This document shows positions 7,296 through 15,900 of a stretch of 64,000 bases of DNA, in pieces. Under the pieces are notes generated by a model, which was not told where the DNA came from, made no database searches, and was given only the letters and a program-made list of their open reading frames with translations. Both the position numbers and the translations under genes were made by a program. Source of the stretch: Massilia eburnea (lineage in GTDB: Bacteria > Pseudomonadota > Gammaproteobacteria > Burkholderiales > Burkholderiaceae_D); contig NZ_WNKX01000008.1 in the NCBI RefSeq assembly GCF_009720745.1, positions 62,001 to 126,000 of the forward strand, read 5' to 3'. How positions within the stretch are numbered: the stretch's first letter is position 1; every line of letters starts with the position of its first letter.

Positions 7296-8630
7296 ATGAA
7301 ACGTAATGTATTCGGTATCCCGCTGCGCGCAGCGGTGCTGTTGGCGTTGGCTGTCTGTGCTGGCCTGGCGCAGGCCTGCGGTGTTGATGTGCAGGCGCTG
7401 ATTGGCGGTCACGATGCGATGGGCGCCCTGGGCATGTCGACCGCCCTGCTGATGACCGGTGAGATCGACGCGCAAGGCATCATGAAGGCACTGGATGGCA
7501 TCGAGGCTAAGATGACTAACCTGTCCGAGAAGGCGACGGAGGAGATCAAGAGTCTCGGTAAGGTCAGCACCGACACGAAAACGGCGCTGGATAACCTGGG
7601 TGTCGAACAGCGTTCCCTGGCCGACCGCTTGCTGCAGCTGGAACAAAAGTCGGCTGCAACCAAGGATGATGCGCCGGCAGACGAGAGCTATGGCACCCTG
7701 TTCACCAAGCACGCGAACTACGAACACTTCTGCAAGGCCGATGGCCGTCTCAAGACCCGCGTTGAGGTCAAGAATACCGTGACCAATACCGTCGGCAACA
7801 CGTTCTCCGAGCGTCGCCCGTCGATCATCGAAGGCGCCTTCCGCGTGTTCACGCTGGAAGACCTGATGACGCGCATCCCGACGACCAGCAATGCGATCGA
7901 CTGGGTGCGTGAAAACGTATTTACCAACGGCGCGGCGGAAACGACCGAAGGCACCGCAATGCCGCAGTCCTCGATCACCTTCTCGCCTGGCACCATGCCG
8001 GTTTCGACCGTAGCGCACTGGATCAAGATCTCGCGCCAGCTGGCGATGGACAATGCCGCGCTGGCCGCGTACATCAACCGTCGCATGGTCTACGGCGTGA
8101 ACCTGCGCGTGGAAAACCAGCTGATCGCGGGCAACGGCGTGTCGCCGAACATCTCGGGCCTGACCGTTGCCGGCAACTTCGTGGCACACGGCTATACCGC
8201 TGCGTCGCTCAATGCCTTGGGTCTGGCGAACAACCGCTTTGACGTGATCGGCAAGATGATCGGCGACTGCGCGGCGTCGGACAACCCTGCCGAAGTGATC
8301 ATCCTGAACACCGCTGACTGGTGGACCCTGCGCCTGGCCAAAGACAACACTGGCCGCTACTTGCTGGGCGACCCTGGCGCCAACGTCGTGCCGATGCTGT
8401 TCGGTCTGCCAGTCGTCGCCAGCACCGCAATGGCCGCTGGCAAGGTCTGGGTTGGTGCGCTGCGCCAAGCGGTGACCCTGCACTACCGCGAAGGCATCGC
8501 GCTGGACCTGTCCGATTCGGACGGTGACAACTTCACGAACGGCCTGGTCACGATCCGCGCCGAGCGCCGCCTGGCGCAAACCGTGGACAAGCCAGCTGGT
8601 TGCCGCTACGGCGACCTGGTACCGGCCTAA
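7296..8630 (+). CDS. Major capsid protein, HK97 fold, with a signal-peptide-like N-terminus
   Basis: A 444-residue protein. Residues about 60-125 form a coiled-coil delta-type domain (KALDGIEAKMTNLSEKATEE and onward), which acts as internal scaffold and is removed by the protease. The shell domain follows, with VFTLEDLMTRIPTTSNAIDW, MPVSTVAHWIKISRQLAMD and FGLPVVASTAMAAG, typical of HK97 capsids. Unusually, the first 28 residues are basic then hydrophobic (LRAAVLLALAVCAGLAQACG), looking like an export signal. The start is well supported: AAAGG lies seven bases before the ATG. The segment would be lost when the delta domain is cut off. It may tether early proheads to the membrane; this is inference. 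Confidence 0.93.
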   Translation: MKRNVFGIPLRAAVLLALAVCAGLAQACGVDVQALIGGHDAMGALGMSTALLMTGEIDAQGIMKALDGIEAKMTNLSEKATEEIKSLGKVSTDTKTALDNLGVEQRSLADRLLQLEQKSAATKDDAPADESYGTLFTKHANYEHFCKADGRLKTRVEVKNTVTNTVGNTFSERRPSIIEGAFRVFTLEDLMTRIPTTSNAIDWVRENVFTNGAAETTEGTAMPQSSITFSPGTMPVSTVAHWIKISRQLAMDNAALAAYINRRMVYGVNLRVENQLIAGNGVSPNISGLTVAGNFVAHGYTAASLNALGLANNRFDVIGKMIGDCAASDNPAEVIILNTADWWTLRLAKDNTGRYLLGDPGANVVPMLFGLPVVASTAMAAGKVWVGALRQAVTLHYREGIALDLSDSDGDNFTNGLVTIRAERRLAQTVDKPAGCRYGDLVPA

Positions 8631-8639
8631 TCGCTAACC

Positions 8640-8671
8640 GGTCCGGCCTGAAGTCGTGGGCCGGACCATTT
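8640..8671 (+). terminator. Hairpin after the capsid gene, weak terminator
   Basis: Nine-pair stem GGTCCGGCC 8640-8648 with GGCCGGACC 8659-8667, followed only by ATTT. It may attenuate or mark the end of the capsid message. Palindrome copy 2 follows directly. Confidence 0.5.
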
Positions 8672-8687
8672 GTGCAGACGTCTGCAC
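8672..8687. repeat. 16-bp palindrome GTGCAGACGTCTGCAC, copy 2
   Basis: An exact copy, flanked by T and A so that the palindrome extends to 18 bases (8671-8688). It lies between the capsid hairpin and the ribosome binding site of the next gene. Confidence 0.85.
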
Positions 8688-8698
8688 AGGAGAGATGA

Positions 8699-9139
8699 AT
8701 GAACCAGGTCAAAGTAAAGATTCTCAAAACTACGGTCACCGCGCAGTACGGCACTTTGGCCGAAGGGGCGCAATTGCGCACGTCGCCTGAATTTGCTTCG
8801 CATCTTGTGGATGACTGTGGCGCTGCCGAATACGTCATCGACGCAGCGGAGGGCGGCAAGACTCCGACGCCAGCAGAAAGCGAAGCTGATGCGGAGATCG
8901 CGGAAACGGTCGACGGTGTCGATGCGGTGGCGGAGGGCACTCGTGAAACGCCAGCGGAAGCCGAGGTTAAATCGGTGGGCGGTGACGCTGCTGCCGAAGT
9001 CCAGGCGCAGGTGGACAATACGGCGCTCATTGCTGAAGGGGACGAGGAGAAATCTGTCCCCGAGAATGCAGGCGCTGAAGTCAAAGCGCCGGCAGTACCG
9101 AAGCGCTCGGCCCGGAAGGCACCAGCGGGGGCCAAATGA
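8699..9139 (+). CDS. Phage protein of unknown function in the head-tail joining region, acidic
   Basis: A 146-residue protein, rich in Ala, Glu and Val from residue 55 on. The first 45 residues (MNQVKVKILKTTVTAQYGTL...) resemble short phage proteins beginning VKVKIL..V that sit between the capsid and connector genes, but the acidic remainder looks disordered. A ribosome binding site AGGAGAG precedes the ATG at 8699. The stop overlaps the next start by four bases, so it belongs to the joining operon. Possible roles are a head decoration or a chaperone; nothing in the sequence decides this. The Lys/Arg-Ala C-terminal tail contrasts with the acidic body. Confidence 0.65.
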   Translation: MNQVKVKILKTTVTAQYGTLAEGAQLRTSPEFASHLVDDCGAAEYVIDAAEGGKTPTPAESEADAEIAETVDGVDAVAEGTRETPAEAEVKSVGGDAAAEVQAQVDNTALIAEGDEEKSVPENAGAEVKAPAVPKRSARKAPAGAK

Positions 9140-9693
9140 CGTTCGTGCGAACTGCGGCGCCAACCGTTTTGCCCGTCGACGTTCGCGCTGCGGCAGACAA
9201 TATGGGCGTGGACGGCACCGAGCTGGATGCGCGTATCGAAGGTTGGCTGAGGGGTATTACCGCCACACTGGAGCGTCGCATTGGGCAATGCCTGATGCGC
9301 CAGCGCTGGGAGGGCGCCTTTGCCGGCTTCTTGCCTGAATTCCGGTTGCCGCATCCAGTCCTGGAAGTCGAGAAGGTCGAGTACGTCGATACTGGTGGCA
9401 CGCTGTGCCAGCTGACGGCCACTGACTACCGCCTGGTGCGGGGCGAGTACGACACCTACCTTCGGCCTGCAATTGGGCGGCAATGGCCCGCGTCGCTGCT
9501 GGCTGACGGCGCAGTGAACATTGTCGTGTCGTGCGGCTATGGCGACGATCCGTCGAAAACCCCTGACGACCTGAGGCTTTACCTGCTCGCGAAACTTGGC
9601 GAGCAATTCGATCCTGCAACGGGATCGGAGCGCGAAAACGTTCACACGTCGTTCGTGGAGAGCTTACTGGACCCATACCGGAGGTTCAATTGA
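9136..9693 (+). CDS. Head-tail connector protein (phiE125 gp8 / HK97 gp6-like)
   Basis: A 185-residue protein with an N-terminal helical bundle (DGTELDARIEGWLRGITATLERRIG) of the kind found in head-tail connector proteins, then a beta-rich insertion FRLPHPVLEVEKVEYVDTGG and a C-terminal helix pair LRLYLLAKLGEQF. This layout fits the phiE125 gp8 family, relatives of the ring protein that sits under the portal and docks the tail. It overlaps the gene before it (ATGA at 9136) and the next one (9690-9693), so it is translated in a tightly coupled operon with the closure and tail-completion genes. Confidence 0.78.
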   Translation: MTFVRTAAPTVLPVDVRAAADNMGVDGTELDARIEGWLRGITATLERRIGQCLMRQRWEGAFAGFLPEFRLPHPVLEVEKVEYVDTGGTLCQLTATDYRLVRGEYDTYLRPAIGRQWPASLLADGAVNIVVSCGYGDDPSKTPDDLRLYLLAKLGEQFDPATGSERENVHTSFVESLLDPYRRFN

Positions 9694-10031
9694 TGACCCT
9701 TGCGAAGGAATTGAACAAGCGCATCACGATCCAGCGGAAGTCGCATACGAAGGATTCCTTTGGCGGCAATGTGGAAAGTTGGACCAATGTGGGGAACGTA
9801 TGGGCCGGCGTAGCTCCGGTGTCATTGACCAGGCGTCGACAAACGAAGCAGGGTGGCGAAGAGTCCGTAACCTCGATTCCGATCAAGGTTCGCTTCGGCG
9901 TTGACGTCGCGATCGACGATCGCATTCTGTTTCGTGGAGCAACGTATGAGGTAAAGCAGATCGAGAACCCAGGGTTCGCAAACCGCGTTCTGGTCCTGAC
10001 CTGCGAATCCCTTCCGCTTGGTGCGATCTGA
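9690..10031 (+). CDS. Head closure protein (head-tail adaptor)
   Basis: A 113-residue protein. The start MTLAKELNKRITIQRKS, then WTNVGNVWAGVAPVSLTRR and a final DRILFRGATYEVKQIENP segment, is the standard pattern of the phage head-tail adaptor/closure family (SPP1 gp16-like), a small beta-barrel protein that stoppers the filled head and joins it to the tail. Two adjacent ATG codons at 9690 and 9693 both follow GGAGG at usable distances. It overlaps both neighbours by one to four bases. Length is typical. Confidence 0.85.
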   Translation: MMTLAKELNKRITIQRKSHTKDSFGGNVESWTNVGNVWAGVAPVSLTRRRQTKQGGEESVTSIPIKVRFGVDVAIDDRILFRGATYEVKQIENPGFANRVLVLTCESLPLGAI

Positions 10032-10549
10032 TGGCCAGCGGGATCCAGGGGATTGCCGAGCTGCGCAACGCCTTCCAGGGAGTAGGCGAAGACATGCGGC
10101 TGCGAACTTCTCGGGTGATGGTCGCTGCAGCCGGTGGCGTGCTACGCAAGGAGGCACGCGCGCTGGCGCAAGCGCAAGGGCTGCGGCTCACTGGCGCGCT
10201 GATCCAGAACATCGTGATCAAGCGCGACAAATCGCCGGATGGCGTAACGCAGTACAACCTGGGCGTGCGACACGGGCGTGCTTTGGGGAAGAAGGCGGAG
10301 AAGAAGCTGGTCATTGGGAAAAATGGCCGGGTTACCAGCGTGTATGTCAACGATCCGTTCTACTGGTGGTTCCTTGAGAAAGGTCGCAACGTATACCAGG
10401 GAAATGGCAGGCGTAAGCGTGGTGCAGTAGTGCGCCGCGTCGAGGCCACGCCATTCATTGCGCCTGCTTTGGACAACCGCCAGCAGGAGGCGATCGATGC
10501 CATGGCGCGGCGCCTCGAGACTGCGATCAGAAAGGCTAACAGCAAATGA
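10031..10549 (+). CDS. HK97 gp10-family tail-completion protein
   Basis: A 172-residue protein. The family pattern is visible: an N-terminal helix (GIAELRNAFQGV), a basic helix VLRKEARALAQAQ, the segment TGALIQNIVIK, then DPFYWWFLEKGRN and a motif ATPFIAPALDNRQQEAIDAM near the C-terminus. The family of HK97 gp10 and its relatives completes the tail end that meets the head. TGATG junctions link it to both neighbours in one coupled operon. It is slightly longer than the usual 130-150 residues because of a basic insertion around residue 85. Confidence 0.85.
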   Translation: MASGIQGIAELRNAFQGVGEDMRLRTSRVMVAAAGGVLRKEARALAQAQGLRLTGALIQNIVIKRDKSPDGVTQYNLGVRHGRALGKKAEKKLVIGKNGRVTSVYVNDPFYWWFLEKGRNVYQGNGRRKRGAVVRRVEATPFIAPALDNRQQEAIDAMARRLETAIRKANSK

Positions 10550-10890
10550 CCATTGACGAAATCGTCTACGCCGCGCTCTCGGCGGTGCTGCCTAACACGC
10601 ATTCGGTAGAGCTTCCCGAGCGCCCGACTTGGCCCGCTCTGGTGTTCGAGATCAACTCGACGCCAGAAGACGGCTGGGTGATGGCTGGGGGCTACGACCA
10701 ACACGAAGTCATGGTCAGTACTCTCGCGCGTAGTAAGCGCGAGATCAACGACCTGAAAGCGCGAACCGAAGCTGCCCTGGAAGTGCTGGATGCTTACCTT
10801 GGCCTTGAACACCAAGGTGACGTCGAATATCAGGGGGAGGCTGACGTGTATGCCTATGTGCAGAATTTCCGGCTACGAACGCGGCGTTAG
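10546..10890 (+). CDS. Tail terminator-like protein, DUF3168
   Basis: A 114-residue protein with the DUF3168 pattern: a first helix IDEIVYAALSAVLP, the strand RPTWPALVFEIN, HEVMVSTLARSKREINDLKAR and a C-terminal strand YAYVQNFRLRTR. Members form the ring that ends tail-tube growth and binds the head connector. It overlaps gp10-like by four bases and is the last gene of the joining operon; a strong terminator follows at 10909. The order connector, closure, gp10, terminator, tail tube is the normal siphovirus order. Confidence 0.8.
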   Translation: MTIDEIVYAALSAVLPNTHSVELPERPTWPALVFEINSTPEDGWVMAGGYDQHEVMVSTLARSKREINDLKARTEAALEVLDAYLGLEHQGDVEYQGEADVYAYVQNFRLRTRR

Positions 10891-10908
10891 AAATCGAAAC
10901 ACTGAACT

Positions 10909-10930
10909 GGCCCGATCGCGGGCCCTTTTT
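10909..10930 (+). terminator. Terminator after the head-tail joining genes
   Basis: Stem GGCCCG 10909-10914 and CGGGCC 10919-10924 with loop ATCG, then CTTTTT. Confidence 0.8.
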
Positions 10931-10946
10931 ATTGGAAGGAAACAAA

Positions 10947-11159
10947 GTGAGCAAACGACTTTCCCCAGCCGTCGACGAGGCGGGCCAAGGCCGTGCAGCA
11001 CAAGCGGTGACGAATGCCGCAGTGCTGCCGGATCCCTATGCGGGCCTGGGCGGTACCTATCTGGTTGACCCGCAGACCGGGTTGCGCGTGCCGTCGGAAG
11101 AAACCTTGATTCATCACCAAAACCACGGAAAGGACAACAATGGCCAAGAAGTCGCGTAA
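10947..11159 (+). CDS. Small phage protein before the tail tube gene, unknown function
   Basis: A 70-residue protein starting at GTG 10947, with AAGGA six bases upstream; the frame could be read from a TTG at 10932 but that lies before the ribosome binding site. The sequence is polar with PDPYAGLGGTYLVDPQTG in the middle, a pattern I associate with small proteins next to siphovirus tail tube genes. Its last 20 bases overlap the tail tube gene. No known domain was recognised and no membrane segment is present. Confidence 0.6.
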   Translation: MSKRLSPAVDEAGQGRAAQAVTNAAVLPDPYAGLGGTYLVDPQTGLRVPSEETLIHHQNHGKDNNGQEVA

Positions 11160-12072
11160 TGCTGTACTGCTGGTAAAACTTCAGCCAGTAGCAGGTACTG
11201 ATGCTGTGCCGACAGGCGCGGCGAACGCCATCATGGCGATGAACATTTCCGCGCAGCCGGTCTCGGCGGAGTTTGCCAAGCGCAACAACATCAAGCCATA
11301 CCTGGGCAACATGGGCAGCGTGCCGGTCGCCATCCACGCCGAGATCAACTTTGACGTTGAACTGGCTGGCGCCGGCGCCGCTGGTACCGCGCCAAAATAC
11401 GGTCCGCTGCTGCGCGGTTGTGCCTTCAGTGAAACCGTCACTGCCGGCACAAGCGTCATTTACGCTCCGGTCTCCACTGCCCTGGAATTCGTGACGCTGT
11501 ACTACAACCTGGATGGCATCCTGTACAAGATGACTGATGCCAAGGGGACCGTCAGCTTCGAGCTGAACGCCAAAGGTATCCCGGTAATGAAGTTCAAGTT
11601 CATCGGCTTGTACAGCACGCCGACGGATACGGCGATGCCGGCTGGCGTGGACTACTCTGGCTTCAAGGATCCGGTCGCGGTCAACAAGGCCAACACGCCA
11701 ACAGCATCGTTGCACGGTATTGCTGGCCGCGTGCAGACCATCAGCGTGGACATGGCGAACCAGCTGGTGTACCGCAACCTGATCGGCTCCGAAAGTATTG
11801 AAATCACGGATCGCGAACCGAGCGGGTCGTTCGTCATGGAGCTCGATACTGTAGCGACCAAAGACTGGTACTCCACGATCCGTGATGGCGTCCTCGGCGT
11901 GCTGTCGGTGATTCACGGAAAAACCGCCGGCAACATCGTCGAACTCGCCGCGCCTAAGGTGCAAGTGCTGGATCCGTCGTTCAATGACAGCGATGGCATT
12001 GTCATGCTCACGACGAAGTTGGATATCCAGCCCAACACCGGAAACGACGAGTTCACGCTCACTGTTCGTTAA
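11140..12072 (+). CDS. Major tail tube protein
   Basis: A 310-residue protein beginning MAKKSRNAVLLVKLQPVAGTD, the usual start of this tail tube family, followed by beta-rich segments (FDVELAGAGAAGTAPKYGPLL, TLYYNLDGILYKMTDAKG) and a C-terminal immunoglobulin-like stretch ending NDEFTLTVR. It polymerises around the tape measure to form the non-contractile tube. It lies after the joining genes and just before the gpG/gpGT chaperone pair, which is diagnostic. A terminator follows at 12096, consistent with separate high-level expression. Confidence 0.85.
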   Translation: MAKKSRNAVLLVKLQPVAGTDAVPTGAANAIMAMNISAQPVSAEFAKRNNIKPYLGNMGSVPVAIHAEINFDVELAGAGAAGTAPKYGPLLRGCAFSETVTAGTSVIYAPVSTALEFVTLYYNLDGILYKMTDAKGTVSFELNAKGIPVMKFKFIGLYSTPTDTAMPAGVDYSGFKDPVAVNKANTPTASLHGIAGRVQTISVDMANQLVYRNLIGSESIEITDREPSGSFVMELDTVATKDWYSTIRDGVLGVLSVIHGKTAGNIVELAAPKVQVLDPSFNDSDGIVMLTTKLDIQPNTGNDEFTLTVR

Positions 12073-12095
12073 GTCGACCTCAAGTACCCCTACCA

Positions 12096-12118
12096 GGGCC
12101 CGTGCAGCGGGCCCTTTT
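12096..12118 (+). terminator. Terminator after the tail tube gene
   Basis: Stem GGGCCCG 12096-12102 and CGGGCCC 12108-12114 with loop TGCAG, then TTTT. Confidence 0.75.
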
Positions 12119-12144
12119 ATTTATCAAGACAAGGATTACACACC

Positions 12145-12471
12145 ATGGCATTCAAACTCGCACTAACCCCAACCTACCGTACCAAAGTCACCGTGGAAAT
12201 TCCTAACGAGGCGGGCCGCATCGAGAAGTCTGACTTCACGGTCGAATTCAAACGCGTGAATATGGACCGCGTGGAGGAGCTGCGCAAGCTGCCACAACTC
12301 GATGTGCTGCGTGACGTCGTCGCTGGCTTCTCCGGTCTGTTTGACGAAACCGGCAGCGAGGTCACCTTCAACCAGGCGCACCTTGACGCGCTGCTGGCGA
12401 TCCCGCATGCCTTGTTCGCTATGGCTGACGCGTTCTGGACTTCGATCTACAAGGCGAAAGAAAAAAACTAA
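12145..12471 (+). CDS. Tail assembly chaperone, gpG-like (unshifted product)
   Basis: A 108-residue protein. It has a beta-rich start (LALTPTYRTKVTVEIPNEAG), the segment FTVEFKRVNMDRVEELRK and the helix pair HLDALLAIPHALFAMADAFW, which fits phage tail assembly chaperones of the lambda gpG type. These keep the tape measure soluble while the tube is built. AAGGA precedes the ATG. The stop codon follows directly on the slippery sequence at 12462-12468, so most ribosomes stop here and a minority continue into the T extension described in the next entries. Confidence 0.8.
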   Translation: MAFKLALTPTYRTKVTVEIPNEAGRIEKSDFTVEFKRVNMDRVEELRKLPQLDVLRDVVAGFSGLFDETGSEVTFNQAHLDALLAIPHALFAMADAFWTSIYKAKEKN

Positions 12472-12854
12472 CCGCGGCGGCGCGGTATTGGGCGGGCGAG
12501 CGGCCTTCCGTTCCGCAGGTTGATGCCGACGTTGTCGCGCAACTTAAGGCGCTGGGAGCGCCGGATGACGTCGTTGCGAAGGCCGAGGTGTCGGCATCTG
12601 CCGCCGCCGCGCAGGATGTTGACTTCCTTGTGTTCGAGGACAACTGGCAGGCGGTATGCACATTCTGCGCCTTGGCTACTCAGTGGAAGCTGGTCGCCGG
12701 CGCCGCCGATCTCCTCTACGTTGGGCTCGACTATGGCGCCATCGAAATGGTGTTCCGCCTCGAGCAGGTACCTGCTGCCGATTGGCGCGCGCTGTTCCAT
12801 GACCTGCGGTTAATGGAGCGCGAAGCGTTGCCGCTCCTGAACGAGCGCTCGTGA
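12145..12854 (+). CDS. Frameshifted tail chaperone gpGT (DUF1799 extension)
   Basis: A -1 shift at the slippery heptamer 12462-12468 joins the 108 gpG residues to a second open frame running 12468-12854, giving about 236 residues. The extension begins LTAAARYWAGERP and contains FEDNWQAVCTFCALATQWKL and YVGLDYGAIEMVFRL, matching DUF1799, the T-like partner found downstream of gpG in many siphoviruses. No good start codon with a ribosome binding site was found for the extension on its own, which supports production by frameshifting. In lambda the T part bridges gpG and tape measure to the tail tube subunits. The tape measure gene begins 46 bases after its stop. Confidence 0.75.
12462..12468 (+). 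other. Programmed -1 frameshift site A AAA AAC
   Basis: In the gpG frame the codons are GAA AAA AAC TAA, so the heptamer A-AAA-AAC sits in the canonical X-XXY-YYZ register, and the zero-frame stop follows immediately. The -1 frame is open for 128 more codons with DUF1799 similarity. No strong stem was verified downstream, though CCGCGGCGGCGCGG just after the stop is GC-rich. Confidence 0.78.
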
Positions 12855-12900
12855 TTTATTCTTCTCGCCCGTCATGGGCACAGTTTGCATCGGAGTATCC

Positions 12901-15900
12901 ATGTCTGCACTCGGTTCGTTGGTAGTTAAGCTCGCGCTGGAATATGCGGAATATACAAAGGGCCTGGATAAGTCTGACCAGGCCGCATTGCAATTTGCGG
13001 AACGTACGCAAAAGCACTTTGACACGGCTTCGCAGGCTGGCAATGAGTTTATGGGTGGTCTGGTCAAGGGGGCGATTGGCGCTGTCGCCGCCCTAGCGTC
13101 TGTGGGCGCGGCGATGGAGTCGCTTAATCATGCGGTTGACCGACTCGCCACTCTGGATGATCTGACGCAAAAGACGGGCGCATCGGTTGAAAACCTGTCG
13201 CGCATGCAGCAGGTCGCCAGTGCATTCGGCCATGATTTCGGCGGCGTCGACGCTGCCTTGTCCAAGCTGGCTAAGGGCATGGCAGGTGTCGATGATGATA
13301 GCAATAAGGTCAACAAGGCCTTGCATGCGCTTGGCATTTCTGCCAAGGATTCTGCCGGCAAGATGCGCGACCCATCGGAGGTCTTCATTGAGGCCTCCAA
13401 GAAGCTGGCAACCTATGGCGACAGTGCAACCAAGACGCGCCTGGTCAACGACCTGCTCGGGAAGTCGGGGGCGGATCTTCTGCCGTACATGAACGATGTT
13501 TCGGAGAGCCTTGACAAGTTCCAGGGCTTTAGCGCGGAAGCAGCGGCGAACGCAGCAAAGTTCCAGGACCAGTTTGGAATGATGCGCGCGAAGTTCGAGG
13601 CCTTCGTGACACAAATTGCGACCGGTATGCTGCCGGCCATGAATGACTTGGTCGAGGTTTTCACTGAATCAGCCAGCAAGGCTGACGGTCTGTCCACCAC
13701 GAAAGTTGCTGATTGGGCAGACGATGCTGCGGTAGGGTTTGCAAGATTGGTTGACGTGGCTTTGCTGATCCCACGCATTCTCTCGGCCATCAGTGGAAGC
13801 TTTAAAGTTGTGTGGGCAGACATGAAGTTGATCACGGAAATCGGTGACAACCTGAGTCCACTCAATGTGGCCCGCAAGGTCGCTGCGGGCGGTGACCCGC
13901 TCGGCGACGTGCGTAAGGCGTGGGCGGAGCATCAATCCCAGCTGGAAGCCGCAAACCAAAAATACGACGACCTCTGGAACAAGCCTGCAAATGAGTATGA
14001 GCAGGCCATGCTCAAGAAGCTCGCCGATCGTAAGGCGGCGGAGGCAGGCGGCGCTCAAGATGAAAAGAAGGGCGAACTGAAGTATCAAGCCGGCGGCGGT
14101 AGTGGCGATGACAAGAGCGACTATGACCATCTGAACAAGTCTTTGCAGCAGCGCATTGCGCTGGCCGAGCGCGAGATCGCAGTTGGCAAGGCCCTGAAAG
14201 AATCAGAAAAGGAACTTGCGGCCTTGATGCGTGGTCGTGCGGAGGGGACCGTTAAGTTGACGGACGCAGAGTTCGACAAGCTGAAGGCTGGTATTGCTAC
14301 GCTGGACGTCGACCAGCGGATCATCGCAGGCCGGCAAAACATCGAAGCCCTGAACAAGAAGCTGCAGGACGATAGCCGTAAGGCTGTGGACGATGCGATC
14401 CATGAGGCTGAGCGCAACGAAAAGCTCGCCGAAACGATCGGGCTGACGACCGCTGAAATTGAGGCGGCCGGCCTGGCACGTGCGGAGGAGCAGCTGGCCC
14501 AACGCGCTACGCTTGGCCTGACCAAAGACGAGATCGACGCGCTGGAGCGACTCATCGCGGCAAAGCGACGCAGCAGTGCTGCCGCATCGCGCGTGGATGA
14601 GGTGAAGGACGCGAAGAAGGGGCTAGACGATGTGAATGCGTTTCTTGACCCAGCGAAGGCCAAGAGCTTTGGGGAGGCATTGAGGAACGCATTTGGTGCG
14701 GCTGGAGGCGAGATCGCGAAGTTGACCGGCGCCATGGACGACTACGGCCAGCGCCAGGCGGCAATTGCGAAGCAACGTGGCAATGCCGCCAAGGCGTACC
14801 TGAATGGTCTGATGACCGAGAAGGAATACCAAAAAGATATTGCTGCGCTGAATGCTGCGGAGACCAAGAGCCGGCTGGCCGGTTACGGCGACATGGCAGG
14901 GGCTGCGGCAGGGTTCTTTGGCGAACAAAGCAAGGGCTACCAGGTTTTGATGGCGGTGTCGAAAGTCTTCCACGCTGCCGAACTGGCCATGACTATGGCT
15001 GAACTGGTGCCAAAGGGCATTGCTGCTGTTCTGAACCAAGGCACCGGTGACCCATACACCGCATTCGGGCGTATGGCAGCTATGGCCGCGATCGTCGCAG
15101 GCCTGGGGGTCGCGATCGGCGGAGTGGGCGGTGGCGGTGGTGGTCAGGTCTCGGCGAAGGATCGTCAGGCTGCGCAGGGGACCGGGTCTGTACTCGGAGA
15201 TAGCAAGGCTAAGTCGGATTCGATCGCAAAGTCCCTCGATATCGTTGCCAGCAATTCGGGCATTGAATTGAGTCATACGTCCGGAATGCTGGATGCACTG
15301 CGCGGCATCGAGAGCAACATTGCCGGGCTGGTCAATGTGCTGGCTCGGAATGGTTCGCTTTCGGGTGACGTTACACCGGGATCAAAGGCCGGCGCAGATA
15401 GCTTTGGCAACTCCACAATGGGTGTATTGAACACCGGCGGGCCGTTCGGGCTCTTGCTTGACAAGGTCACAGGCGGAGCGGTGGGGAATATTACCGGGAA
15501 GATCCTTGGGTCGATTTTTGGCGGCAAAGTTTCGACGCTCGATACGGGCCTGACTGCCGATTCTGCGTCGTTGGGAAGCGTTCTGGCCGGCGGGCTGAAA
15601 GCGCGTCAATACACCGAAACGAAGAAAAGTGGTGGCTGGTTCCACAGCGATAAGTACAGCACCACGACCGCCGCCCTCGGCAAGGAGGCGAACGACCAGT
15701 TCACTAAAGTGATCACTGGCATGGCGGGAAGTATCCAGGAGGCTGGCAAGCTGCTTGGTATCGATGGAGACGCATTTACCAATCACTTGAAGTCATTCGT
15801 TGTCGAAGTCGGCAAGATCTCTATCAAGGATCTAAAGCCAGAGGAGATTCAGAAGCAGCTGGAGGCGGTGTTCTCCAAATTGGGCGACGACATGGCGCGC

